Origin: Rhipidocladum racemiflorum
Lineage: Eukaryota > Streptophyta > Magnoliopsida > Poales > Poaceae
NCBI GenBank assembly: GCA_036346355.1
Contig: CM070580.1
Span: 67,348,854 to 67,412,853 of the forward strand
Length of the DNA: 64,000 nucleotides
Direction: 5' to 3'
This document shows, in pieces, positions 31,320 through 42,446 of this stretch (its first letter is position 1; every line of letters begins with the position of its first letter). The position numbers and the translations under genes were made by a program. The notes under the pieces are model-generated. The model was not told the DNA's origin. It did no database searches and worked only from the letters and a program-made list of their open reading frames with translations.

Positions 31320-34300
31320 GTGACGGCAGAAGAAGCAACGGAAGCACCAGATGTGGTTCTGGGTATGTTTCTCGTCCAATCTATTCCCACTTTGGTGTTA
31401 TTTGATTCCGGTGCATCTCATTCCTTTATATCCAAGAAGTTCATAGAATCACATCAAATCCAAACTGAAACTTTACCCATGTCCATGATAATCTATTCTC
31501 CTGGAGCAAAAATGAGAACTACTAAAATATGTCCTAAGGTTAGCATTGAAATAAATGAAGTTTTATTTTATGCTGATCTTATTCTTATAGAAACCCCAGG
31601 ATTAGACATCATTCTTGGTATGGATTGGTTAGCTAAGAATAAAGGACAGATAGATTGTGCTAAAAGATCCATATCTCTTATCAATCCTAAAGGAGTTGAA
31701 GTAAATTTTAGTTCCACCCAGAATCTTTCCGAATCAAGATCATACTTAAATGCATTGGTAATGGAAAAGATTAAATCTGTTCCTGTAGTTTCCAATTTTC
31801 CTGATGTATTTCCAGAAGAATTGCCAGGTTTGCCACCAGATCGTGACTTAGAGTTCGTCATTGATCTTATACCTGGTACGGCCCCAATTTCCAAAAGACC
31901 TTATCGTATGCCACCAAATGAGTTAGTAGAACTCAAAAAGCAAATTCAAGAACAATTAGACAAAAAGTTCATTCGACCAAGTACTTCTCCATGGGGTAGC
32001 CCAGTCCTCTTTGTCAGTAAAAAGGACGGTAGTCTACACATGTGTGTGGATTATCGTGCTCTTAATGATGTTACAATCAAAAACAAATACCCCATACCTC
32101 GTATCGATGATCTATTCGATCAATTAACCGGTGCCCAAATCTTCTCTAAAATTGATCTTAGACATGGCTATTATCAATTAAAAATCCGACCGGAGGATAT
32201 TCCTAAAACAGCTTTTACCACTCGTTACGGCTTATATGAATATGTCGTAATGTCCTTCGGGCTTACAAATGCTCCAGCTAGCTTTATGAGTTTAATGAAT
32301 AAAGTTTTTATGGAGTATCTTGATAAGTTCGTAGTGGTATTCATAGATGATATTCTCATCTATTCCAAAAATGAAGAAGATCATACCCAACATCTACATA
32401 TGGTACTTGAGAAACTCCGAGAACATAAATTATATGCCAAGTTCGAGAAATGTGAATTTTGGTTGAAGGAAGTTGCATTCCTCGGGCATATCCTTTCCAA
32501 AGGTGGAATTTCTGTTGATCCCAGCAAAGTTCAAGCAGTCCAAAACTGGGAGCAACCAAAATCTGTTCCTCAAATCCGAAGTTTCCTCGGTTTAGCGGGA
32601 TATTATCGCCGCTTTATCGAAAACTTCTCCAAAATCGCCAAACCTTTGACTCAGCTCTTGAAGAAAGAAAAGAAATATGAATGGACTCGCACGCGAAGCA
32701 AGTTTTCTGGAATTGAAGAAACGATTAACCACAGCCCCAGTGCTGGTGTTACCCGACATCCATAAGAGCTTCGATGTCTATTGTGATGCTTCACGCAATG
32801 GTCTTGGTTGCGTGTTGATGCAAGAGATGAAAGTCGTAGCTTATGCTTCTCGTCAGCTTCGACCTCATGAACTTAATTATCCAACTCATGATCTGGAGTT
32901 AGCTGCAGTAGTGCATGCCCTCAAAATCTGGCGTCACTATCTTATTGGAAACAAGTGTGACATCTACACAGATCATAAGAGCTTAAAATACTTCTTTACT
33001 CAGCCAGATCTTAATCTGCGACAAAGGAGATGGCTGGAGCTAATAAAGGATTACGACCTTAGTATTCATTACCATCCTGGTAAAGCTAATGTCGTAGCAG
33101 ATGCTCTAAGTCGTAAACTTCATTGTATGACGGTGACAGCATACACCGATCAATCTGAACTAGTAAAGGAGTTTCAGAAGCTTAATTTGGGAATTGTTGA
33201 AAAAGGATTTGTTGCTAATCTCCAAATGCAACCAAATCTGAAAACCCAAATTAAAATGGCTCAATCTAAAGATGAGGCCATATCCAAAATCCGAGAAGAT
33301 ATGCCACTCGAGGTTGAATCAGGATTTTCGGAAAACTCGGATGGTATACTCTTATTCAAGAATCGAATCTATGTTCCTGCTGATCTAGAAATCAAGAATT
33401 TGATCCTCAGTGAAGCTCATGAATCACCTCTATCTATCCATCCTGGTAGTACAAAGATGTATCAAGACCTGAAGCAGGAATATTGGTGCCCGGCATGAAA
33501 AAGGAAATCGCCGAACATGTCGCTAAATGTGACGTATGTCAGCGAGTAAAAGCCGAGCATCAACGCCCAGCTGGTTTACTTCGACCTCTTGAAATTCCTG
33601 AATGGAAGTGGGACAATATCTGCATGGATTTCATCACTGGATTGCCGAAAACTAGAAAAGGGCATGATTCTATATGGGTCATCGTTGATCGATTATCCAA
33701 AGTTGCTCATTTTATTCCAGTTAAAACCAGATATTCAAGTCCCAAACTTGCTGAGCTATACCTGGAGAATATTGTTCGTCTTCATGGAATCCCTAAGACT
33801 ATTGTGTCCGATCGAGGATCCCAGTTCACATCTCGTTTCTGGGAAAGTTTGCACACTCTGTTAGGGACAAAGCTGAATTTCAGTACGGCTTATCATCCCC
33901 AAACAGATGGACAGACTAAGCGGACTAATCAGACCCTGGAGGACATGCTGAGAGCTTGTGTGCTATCTTATGGCATGGATTGGGAGAAAAGCTTACCCTT
34001 TGCTGAATTCTCCTATAATAATAGCTTTCAAGCCAGTCTCCAGATGTCTCCTTTTGAAGCACTTTACGGAAGAAAGTGCCGAACCCCTCTCTTTGGTGCA
34101 AATCGGAGAAAGAAATTTCTTTGGCCCAGACATTATCCAAGAAGCCCAAGAGCAAGTTGACATGATTAGGAGTCGACTCAAAGAAGCCCAATCTCATCAA
34201 AAGAGTTACGCTGACAATCGTCGACGTGAATTAAGCTTTGAAGTCGGAGATCATGTCTACTTGAAAGTTTCTCCTCTTCGCGGAGTTAAATCGTTTCCAA

Positions 34301-34658
34301 ATCCATGAAACTAGCCCCTCGATATATTGGACCGTTTCCAATTATCGAGAAAATGGGAGAGATGGCATATAAGTTGGACTTGCCACCCCGACTATCGGAA
34401 GTTCATAATGTCTTCCATGTATCTCAACTCAAGAAATGTCTTCGTGTGCCGACTGATCTCGCTAATCTCGACGATCTCGATCTACAACCTGATCTATCTT
34501 ATCGAGAGCGTTCTGTTCGCGTTCTTGAAGAAGTCGAGCGACATACAAGAAACAAGATCCACAGAATGTTGAAGGTTCAATGGAGTAATCATACTGAAGA
34601 AGAAGCCACGTGGGAGCGTGAAGATCATCTGATGAAAGAATTCCCAGACTTCTTTTAG
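31320..34658 (+). pseudogene. Gypsy pol: protease, RT, RNase H, integrase, chromodomain-like end (frameshifted)
   Basis: Protease has FDSGASHS (Asp codon 31404-31406). RT spans about 31900-32400 with KIDLRHGYYQL and the catalytic FIDD (about 32340). A shift at about 32690 leads into RNase H (YCDASRNGLG, DLELAAV, YTDHKSLKY, VADALSRK; 32770-33120). A shift at about 33495 (YWCPA then PGMKKEI) enters integrase. Its zinc part (H, H, C, C around 33418-33545) is complete. The core has Asp in MDFITGLP and Asp in VSDRGSQF, but the expected Glu in GQTER is Lys (AAG, 33918-33920). Shifts at about 34095 and 34300 precede a C-terminus with LPPRLSEVHNVFHVSQLKK and KVQWSNHTEEEATWERED, typical of chromodomain-type tails. 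The frame breaks plus the E-to-K change make the encoded integrase non-functional as written. Confidence 0.9.
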
Positions 34659-34699
34659 TTTTCCTTAGCCCTCGCAAATCTCGAGGACGAGATTTTTGT

Positions 34700-34710
34700 A
34701 AGGGGGGTAG
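34700..34710 (+). other. Polypurine tract of the gypsy element
   Basis: AAGGGGGGTAG occurs just before the 3' LTR start TGTAACATCC at 34714. The preceding TCTCGAGGACGAGAT block has a clear counterpart, reversed, next to the family-A LTRs (about 50401-50428), so the two families are related. Confidence 0.85.
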
Positions 34711-34713
34711 ATC

Positions 34714-37700
34714 TGTAACATCCTCAAATTTATAAAGGTTCAAAATCAAATATTAAAAATGTGAAATCAGTTGTGTGTTGCATATTATGATTTTGTGTGC
34801 ATTTATTGATTTTAGATCTACTGGTTGAATTATTTGTTGAAATGAATAATGGAGTTAAGAAAGAAAAGAAAGGAAAAGAGAAAATGGTAAAATGGTAAGA
34901 AATGAAATTACCATAGTAAAAATTTTGTATAACCTGGCCAAACCCTAGAAAATATCCCTAGATGGTCAAAAGACCATGTGAATGCAATTAAAAGCAAAGA
35001 AAACAAATTAAAATAAATAAATTCTATCTCTGGCCAGACTTATGTCAGATTTTTGGAGAAAGTTGTAGAGCAATCTAGACCTTGGAAATTTTATCATAGG
35101 ACCTCAGACATATCACCTTCACCCACAAAAAGTTTCAAGAATCAATAAGCAATTTTGCTATGAGTTAGCATTTAATTTATGCAGATTTGAAATTCTGCAG
35201 AAATCAGTAAAAGATTTATAGAAAAATAAATATTGTGAATTTAGTTCTGAAATTTTTATGATGGAACTATACTGTATAAACACATCTTCATTAAAAATTT
35301 CAGAAATAAATATGTTGATTTGGTCCCTTAATTAACTTGAAAACCGAATTGAATATTCTGTGCAGCATACAATGTCAGATTTTTAATTAAATGAATATAG
35401 TTCATTTTAACCCTAAAATTTTACTGGAGGTAGATATATTAGTTCTTAGCTTGGTCAAAAAGTTTAGGAAATTCTGGAGTCGACTTGCCCCTCATTTAAT
35501 TCTCTTAGTATGCTGTCTGAGCGGAAGGAACCAGACCTCCCCTTTCCCTTGCTCTCTTCCACGTGGGACCCACGTGTGCAAGACGCTGCCGGACGGGTCC
35601 CGTAGCTTCGCGTCACAGCCAGGTGGGACTCCACCTCTCGCACGTCCATTTCCTTCCTTCCTCTTTCTTTCCTCCCTCCAGTTCCACTGTCTTGTGGACC
35701 CCGAAGGTCAGGCCGTCTTCTTCCTCCTCTCCTCTCAGTCTCTGTCTCTCTCTCGTTCTCTCTGTTGTCGGCAAAGACTCGCCGAACCGCCTTGGTATTT
35801 GTCCTCATCCCGCTGCAATTCCGCGCCTCGAGGCCACCCTGGCGAGCCGCTGCCAGCTTCCAACCTCGCCCATGCCTTGACTGAGCCGAAGGGAGAACCC
35901 TGGAGAATGCCCTAGTTGGCCGCCGCCATTCTTCTCCACAGACCACTCCTCGTTAAACCGCCTTCGCTGCCTATTTAACTGGAGGAATAGCTCCTTTACA
36001 CTTAGTTAAACCCAGAGCAACCATCCACTCCTTCTCCGAGCTCGTAACCCCTCCGAATTTCCCTTGTCTTCTTCGCTGCCGGCGAGAACAGGATTGGGGG
36101 AAATCCCGAATTCGCTTGACACGGTAAGAAAATGTTCAAATTGATGGAACTTTGAGCATCTACGGATACTCACGAAACTATTGCACACTTTCTTCCAGAC
36201 CGAAGCAGTCCGGAGAACTCCCGCGCCGTGCGTCACTTTCCGCCATTGCCGCTGCTCGGTGAGAGCTTCACCCGATCACTGGTTGCTTCGATTGAGTGCA
36301 CTAGTAGAATCCCTAGGACCTCCTGATGCTCGTTTGGTTGATCATTCGGCCCGGGGCGAACCTTAGTGTCGCCGCGCCGGTCTTCACCTGGAACCTCCGC
36401 CGTCCATAGCCGTGCGCACAAATTCTCCAAACAACAACCTCAACCGAGTGATGCCCTAGGTCCATCATGGTCCCGTGACATTGTAGGAACCATCCAAACC
36501 CGATCGACGTCGCCGGAGGATCGTCGGAGAGCTCCGGTCATCGTCTCCCCTGCACCGTGTCAGCATCCACGTGGGCGGCGATCGACCACTCGTTCTTGCT
36601 CTTCGCGAAACCGAGCCCTTATCGCCATGCGGCGGGCGACGCTCAGCCTCACGCAACCGCGCGTGTACGCCCGCGCATGGGACGCTGCTGAGTGGGACTC
36701 GGCTGTCAGCGACTGCGGCCCGAGTTCAAACCAGCCCGCGCAAACGCTGAGAATACGTTTTCCCTGAAGGAAAACGTATTTTCCTATTTCTTGAATTTCA
36801 TTAAACCGAATAGATTCAAATGGCTATATCTTTTAAACTATAGCTCCAAATTGAATGAGATAAATTTCTAAATTCATTATAAATCATGTGGTTTCATAAT
36901 ATCCAAAAATATTTGATACTTGTTTGGTAAATTAAATTTGAATTCAAATTTGAATAACAAAGTTTGGATATGTGGCATATAAGATTTTTGCAAATAAAGT
37001 CCAAATTGAGTAAAACAAACTTTGTTGGAATCCTTGGGTCAAATAGTGTCTAAATATGTAATTAGATTTGAATTTGGAGTTAGTTTGTGAAAATTTCACA
37101 TTAGGACTTTATTTAATGCATAAATTTAATATGGTTGCAATAACTTAATCAAAAAGCTTCCAAAATGAATGAAACTTGTTTCTTTGTGCTCATTACACTA
37201 ATTAGGATCAGATGGTAAGATGAAAGTTAGGATGCACCATGTTCTTTCATTAAATATGACTAGGGTTGCTTTGCATGCTAATTCGTATTAGTACAATTAA
37301 TCATACACCCTGAAAATGAACTTTGTTAAATTTAATTCTACAATCTTAGCTTCCTGAATTCGTAAATTAAAATGAAATAATACATAAAGAAAAGTAGCCG
37401 TGTTGTATGCCCTAAGCTTCAATCTTTAGACCGAAACCATATAACTTGGCTAATACATGAAATGATGATTGAAGTTGATTGCTATCTTGATTATCTTGGA
37501 GTGACTTCATTTGAATCTTTCAGTTGCTATCTTTATTGTTTGTGTATTTGCTTTTTCTATCGATATTGAAGTATCTTATTTGCCATGTTCGTACTCGACG
37601 TATAGACGCTGAGACTGCCGACTACGCCGTCGACGACACCGACCCAGCTTACATCGTTGAGGAGCAAGGAAAGCACCCATTTGATCATTCTTGAACCCAG

Positions 37701-39320
37701 ATTTTACAACCAGATAAAATGTGATTAAGAATCTTCCTACATGCTCATATTTTAACTATTTATTTCACGCTCTTGGTAGTTATAACCCAATGTTGATATA
37801 TTGTCTTAATCATATCAACATAAACCCTATGATAACCATAGGAATGGATACTCAATTAAAAGATGGGCTATAACGAATATTAATTGCATCTGCTTAGCAA
37901 TGCTAGAATGATACGTTGACATTTACACCCACACACTTTTCCTTATGAAATCTTTTATGGTTTATTTATGCAGTAAAGGATACTGGTAGTTTGATAAAAA
38001 TGAAAATAAAACTACTGTTTTGACGTGGGTGATTATTGGCAATAGCCGTGTGTACATGTTTTAACGTGTACGTAGTTAGGGTGAAGTTGTCGCCCATGTC
38101 ACTTTGAGGACCGAACATAGTGTCCCGCGATCCAAGATAACCGTACATCCACAAGTACTGGACTGGGACAGTCTTAACTTATTAAATTATTTGGGAATTA
38201 GCTTTGCACATTGGTAGGCAGTTGTAGCACGGGCATTCCGGGTATAGGTTTGCTCGAGGGAGGTGTCATCACCGAGGTGTTGGCATCTGCCGTTGTAACG
38301 GTGTACGCCTGGCTATGAATTGGGGCTGTTGTTGTACCATTTGAGCCGCGGGCTCCTGAATACTATTGCTTCACTATTTGTTTGCTTCCATCATAGTCAG
38401 GGGTAACGTCATTGGGCTAGTGCAAAGTTAAGGTTCAAGTAATCGAACAGTTTCGTTATGAACTCCTCGCGGACATACCAAAGGAAGTGTGTCTTATAGC
38501 TTGCAAAAAAAGGAGAACATATCTTGTGGGTAAAGCTGTACAACTCTGCAGAGATTAAACTAATCGATTAGCCGTGTCCACGGTCATGGACGACTTGGTG
38601 AACCCACACTAAGTTAGTTGTTTTCTATTTTTGAAAACTTTGGTAAAAGACTTTGGAAAATGTTTTACGACTGATTAATGTCACTTGTCATTGTATTTTC
38701 TTTTGTAAGACCATGGAGGGTCTTGTTCGTTATTTTACTCACAAGACGGCCGTGAGTAAATTGTTATTATCTTTTTATTACTTGTTATTTCAATTACTTA
38801 TCAAATTGTCTTAAATGTTTTATTTATGCTTTCCATTACTATTCAGTATTACTTCATTCAAAACTTTCGCTTTATGCAAAACAACCGTAGAAACCCACTT
38901 TCTATTTCAGCCTGCATATATTTCAGGAATTGCATACACTACAAAGTCTTGCGAGTACCAATGTACTCAACTTGCTTCAACAATATTTTTAGGTGATGAG
39001 CAAGAGTACGATAACGACGGGAATGAATATGAGGAACCTGCGAATTTTAGCGACGACTGATCTTTCTAGGTTCATCTCAGCAGTTACCTGTGGAGTTATG
39101 GAATAGTTGGCACACTATGAGACATGGTTTTAATTTCCTGCTACTTTTGGTATTGTAATAACACTATAAAACCTGTGATGTAATAAAAATGTGTATCTGT
39201 GTGGCTGTAATTTCCAAATTGTGTTTGTGCGTGCCAGCCACTGATCATGGGAATGGCACAGGAAGCACTTAGGAGCCTCATATTTATGTTACTTAGTGAC
39301 ATAAAAATGAGGGTCTCACA
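34714..39320 (+). mobile_element. 3' LTR of the gypsy element, full length
   Basis: This 4607-bp LTR runs from TGTAACATCC to GGTCTCACA, followed by ACTTT. The segment 36481-38816 is absent from the 5' LTR. It is AT-rich in 36780-37560 and has a conserved-looking 37960-38620 portion. I see no gene in it. A TATA-like TATTTAA lies at 35972. A small acidic reading end (...DEQEYDNDGNEYEEPANFSDD at 39000-39059) is identical in both LTRs, as expected for recent duplicates. Confidence 0.92.
35972..35978 (+). promoter_or_regulatory. TATA-like box, gypsy 3' LTR
   Basis: TATTTAA occupies the same context as 27660-27666. Located in the 3' LTR, it could initiate transcripts reading into the copia LTR and solo LTR downstream (inference). 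Confidence 0.45.
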
Positions 39321-39325
39321 ACTTT

Positions 39326-40272
39326 GCACGCGCATGGCCACCTGCCATTCTCACGTGACTAACCATTCTTCATGTGCACCATTCTCTAGCCCGAACGTCC
39401 CTCATGACATCCTTGACCACCAAGACCTCGGTTCCTCCAGAACCTAGTCCCGAATCTCAGTTCCTCCATGAACCTAGTTTCGGTCCTGTCATCGACCATG
39501 TTCGCCCTCGAGCAACACCTGCACATGAACAAACCACAAAACGATTCCGAGCACAAGCCCGCGACTTGACTCAACATTAGTCCATGCAAATACTCACACG
39601 AGCATTGCATAAAGTCCACTTTAAAACAAGCATCATGAAATTCTCACAAATTTCATAATCTCAAATTTAAACCAAAATTCAATTCCAAAATTGCTCAAAA
39701 CCCTAATCGAGCAAAAACCATTCACGCTGGACCAAACAATAGTCCGGCGCAGCTCACGATGGACCAAAAACCTGGTTCGGCGTACATGCGAAACTCTCAG
39801 TTCAAATCAGAGGAAACATGTTTAAAAACACATGTTCACGACGGACCCAAAAAGATTTGGTCCGGCTCAAAAACGTTTTAAAACGCGTTCACGGCGGACC
39901 AAAGAAAATTGGTCTGGCGCAAACGTGCCACACTCGGTTTCAAAGCAACTTGGTCCGACACGAAAACCCTAGAAAAAGTCTTTCACGGCGGACCCAAAAA
40001 GATTTGGTCCGGTGTATATGAGAATCTTACTATTTTCATTGTGAATTTGGTCCGGCTCAAATGCACCAAACTCACGTTCATGACGGACCAAATATTTTGT
40101 CCGGCGTGCATGGGATTTTCTCTGTTTCTTGTCAGTTTGGTCCGACGCTAGAACAAGAATGGCAAAGTCACTTGAAACTAGTCATGCACATGCACATGCA
40201 GGCTTTTGCAAATTCAATTCTAAACCAAATTCAATACATGATCAAACCAATTTTTCATCACATGATTTCACA
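39326..40272 (-). mobile_element. 5' LTR of the minus copia, second part
   Basis: It continues 25568-26400 after the gypsy insertion and closely matches 9366-10126 plus 19869-20056. It holds GGACCAAA/TTGGTCCGG palindromes (39725-40150) and ends TGATTTCACA at 40272, followed by GAAGG. Confidence 0.9.
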
Positions 40273-40277
40273 GAAGG

Positions 40278-40566
40278 CGAATATCTAGGAGTCGAACCCT
40301 GTCAGTTGCCTGTGGCGTATTGATGGGATTCACCGATGTTCTTTGTTCCGCTGCTGCTTATTTGGAGTTGAAGCCGTCAAGGCTTCACAAATGTAAGGTT
40401 GACCTTAAGGTCATTCAATAGTTTATATTCTATAATTGAGTTACTTTTATTATTCTGCTGTGTATGATTGTGATATTCATCTATGTTGAGACTATGTGCA
40501 CTAGCGTGATCCTAAACTAGTGCAGAATACACAAAGGGTCCGGATTTGCACATTCGGGTCTCGACA
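40278..40566 (+). mobile_element. Solo LTR of family A, second part
   Basis: This is the last 289 bp of the LTR interrupted at 8533, ending GGGTCTCGACA. It is followed by GCTGA (40567-40571), matching 4350-4354. No primer-binding site follows, which is what identifies the LTR as solo. Confidence 0.85.
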
Positions 40567-40571
40567 GCTGA

Positions 40572-40961
40572 CCCATCGCCTGGCAGTACCACCCGAGGTG
40601 GCCAGTACTGCCGCTCGGCCGTCAATACCGGACTCATGCCTGCGGTAATACCGCTCCAGCAGCTGAAACTCCGGATTCTCATGGCTTCGCTTCGAGGCTT
40701 GACATCCCAACTAAGGGACTCTTGGGAAAGGTTCAAGGAATCCAAAGGGAGGATCTTGAGTTTAGGTTTGTTCTAACTTAGCCATTTAGAGCTTCGATTA
40801 AAATCGAAACTTAGGGCTTCGAACTAGGAAATCGATCGAATAAATCAATGGACGGACTTCGAAAGAAAATAAATTAAGATTAAGATCCAAGAATCAAGGC
40901 AAAGCATGATCAAACACTTAATTAGCTTATTTACGCTTAATTACAAAACTAGGGTGTTACA
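40572..40961 (-). mobile_element. Start of a minus-strand LTR (family C) with a GGTACTGCC-type motif cluster
   Basis: The minus strand begins TGTAACACCCTAG at 40961. Just upstream on that strand is a purine tract (complement GGCCCCTT at 40966-40973). At 40580-40670 there are repeated GCAGTACC / GTATTACCGC / AGTACTGCC motifs. It was contiguous with 4215-4349 before the solo LTR's element inserted. No gene is seen. Confidence 0.55.
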
Positions 40962-41258
40962 AGCGGCCCCTTGCTGATGAAGACTTGCCTCATCGTACCC
41001 GATGCTCGGGAGACTGGTCTCTCAAAGATGGGGACTCCAGCTCTCATTGTTTGCAGTCTTGTTCCTCTCTCCGGTCGTGGATGACGAGGTGTAGATCTTG
41101 TCAATCATGAGGGATGCAATCCCGAAGGTCACCATGGTGCCTCTGGTAAGAGTTGGGATGATGTGTCCTAGAAATATGATGACCAGAGCTGGCCACTGCC
41201 GACCCCGCTGCCCAATGGCTGGGGCGAGATGGTCCTGGCCACTGGCTTGTAACTCCTT
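40962..41258 (-). mobile_element. 3' internal end of the family-C element
   Basis: This is the sequence adjoining the purine tract and LTR start at 40961. It has no recognisable protein in any frame. It is cut at 41258 by the family-B LTR (preceding five bases TCCTT; the other copy of a duplication is not in view). Confidence 0.4.
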
Positions 41259-41883
41259 TGTAACACCCCAAAATTTTGCTTTTCTTAAATTCATGTGTGA
41301 TTTGGCACTTTGGTGAATTTTTGGAATTTTCTGGAATTTATTTGGATTTATTTGGAATTTATTTGAATTTATTCCATTTTGAAATAATTAAAGAATTAAA
41401 ACTTTGCAGATAAAAATTTGTTGAAAATATTTTATTTGAGTCCAAAATGTTCCAAAATATTTTCCAGAATTTTTCTTGAATTTTTCTAAGTCTTTTGCTA
41501 TTTTTAATGATTTAATTGAATTTCTGAGAATTTAATTGGATTAATTAAATGCGAGTGGGTTTTACTGTTCCTCCGACCGGACCCGAGTCCGAGTCAGACT
41601 CGAGTCCGACCCACGCCAGTTGATCGGCCGAACAGCTCGGCCGAACCCAAACCAGCGTGGCCGGGTTGGATCTTGATCCAGCGGCCACGATTGAGCCACG
41701 TCACCCGAGCGAGCCCGACCGAGCCGGCTACCGCCCGAGTCGACCGAACCCAAACCACGCACCGTTGGATCTCGATCCAACGGCTATGCGCGTGCCACGT
41801 CACCCTCTCGTGTCGTAGTCGGACTCGCGCCGCGCCGGAGTGAGCCTCGGTTTCGCTGCGTTCCACCAGGACGCCGAGGGCCC

Positions 41884-41890
41884 TATTTAA
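41884..41890 (+). promoter_or_regulatory. TATA-like box, family-B LTR
   Basis: TATTTAA in GGGCCCTATTTAATGC lies in a GC-rich surrounding, placed like the box of the gypsy element at 27660. The promoter role is inferred from position only. Confidence 0.4.
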
Positions 41891-42289
41891 TGCTTGCCGC
41901 CACCGTGCGTAGCGCGCCGACTTCCGTCTTAGTAGCCCTAGACAACGTCGCCGAGCCGCCCGTCTAGCGCAATCGCTCGCCGTAGTTGCCGTAGCGCTCC
42001 GCCGCGGTTAAGTGCTGTTTCCGCCGCCGTCCGCCGTCCTCCGCCGCCGTTGAGGTCAGATCCGGAACCGGGAGGTCAAGCCGCGTCGGAGGAGACCTCT
42101 CACTTCGCCGGAGCACGCCCGTAGCGCCGTTGCCGTGGTCGCCGTCCTCAACTCCGGTAAGCCAGCGCCGCCGCAAGCCATCGCCGGACCCCGAGCTCGC
42201 TCCACCGTCCGATCCAGATCCAACGCCCCAGATCACGCCACGTCATCCCCGGTGAGTTTCCACGTTGAAAATCCTAGATCCATTCTCAG

Positions 42290-42446
42290 CCGTTAGATCT
42301 AAATCGAACGGTTAGGGTTAGCCACGTTGTTTTCGTTAGATTGGATCTTGACCGTCCGATCAAGATCGAACGGTCCAGATCAGCGGAGTTGTTTTCCAAC
42401 GCGTTACGCTAGATCCAATCTGGGCCGTTGATTTTCAAATCAACGG
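42290..42446. repeat. Three CCGTT...AACGG dyads in the family-B LTR
   Basis: Inverted pairs are at 42290-42311 (CCGTTAGAT...ATCGAACGG), 42350-42376 (GACCGTCCGATC...GATCGAACGGTC) and 42425-42446 (CCGTTGATTT..AAATCAACGG, 10-bp arms). All share the AACGG core also found in the family-A arrays. Confidence 0.7.

Larger units (their letters stand above)
26401..39320 (+). mobile_element. Tekay/Del-like Ty3/gypsy element, plus strand, 12.9 kb
   Basis: It is bounded by ACTTT duplications (26396-26400 and 39321-39325) inside the 5' LTR of the minus copia. The 5' LTR is 26401 to about 28680, the primer site 28682-28693, the internal region to 34713, and the 3' LTR 34714-39320. The internal region holds an extra reading frame before gag, then gag, protease, RT, RNase H, integrase and a chromodomain-like C-terminus. 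The pre-LTR segment (TCTCGAGGACGAGATTTTTG, then a G-run) and the C-terminal domain suggest a Tekay/Del chromovirus. By eye the LTRs differ at about a dozen sites in 1.77 kb, so insertion is recent, yet pol carries several frameshifts. Confidence 0.92.
8534..40272 (-). mobile_element. Sirevirus-like Ty1/copia element, minus strand, split by two nested insertions
   Basis: The whole element is bounded by GAAGG duplications (8529-8533 and 40273-40277). In plus coordinates the 3' LTR is 8534-10131 plus 19869-20056, the internal region 20057-25567, and the 5' LTR 25568-26400 plus 39326-40272. Rejoined LTR lengths are 1786 and 1780 bp. Family assignment rests on copia domain order (gag, protease, integrase, RT, RNase H), many short palindromes in the U3 part of the LTR, and repeated purine tracts before the 3' LTR, which are known Sirevirus traits. 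Its genes are broken by frameshifts and stops. Confidence 0.9.

Noticed and set aside
36481..38816. A separate transposon inserted in the gypsy 3' LTR
   Set aside because: It has no terminal repeats or target duplication at its edges, and the 5' LTR shows a filler patch at the same place, so a deletion in the 5' LTR explains it better.
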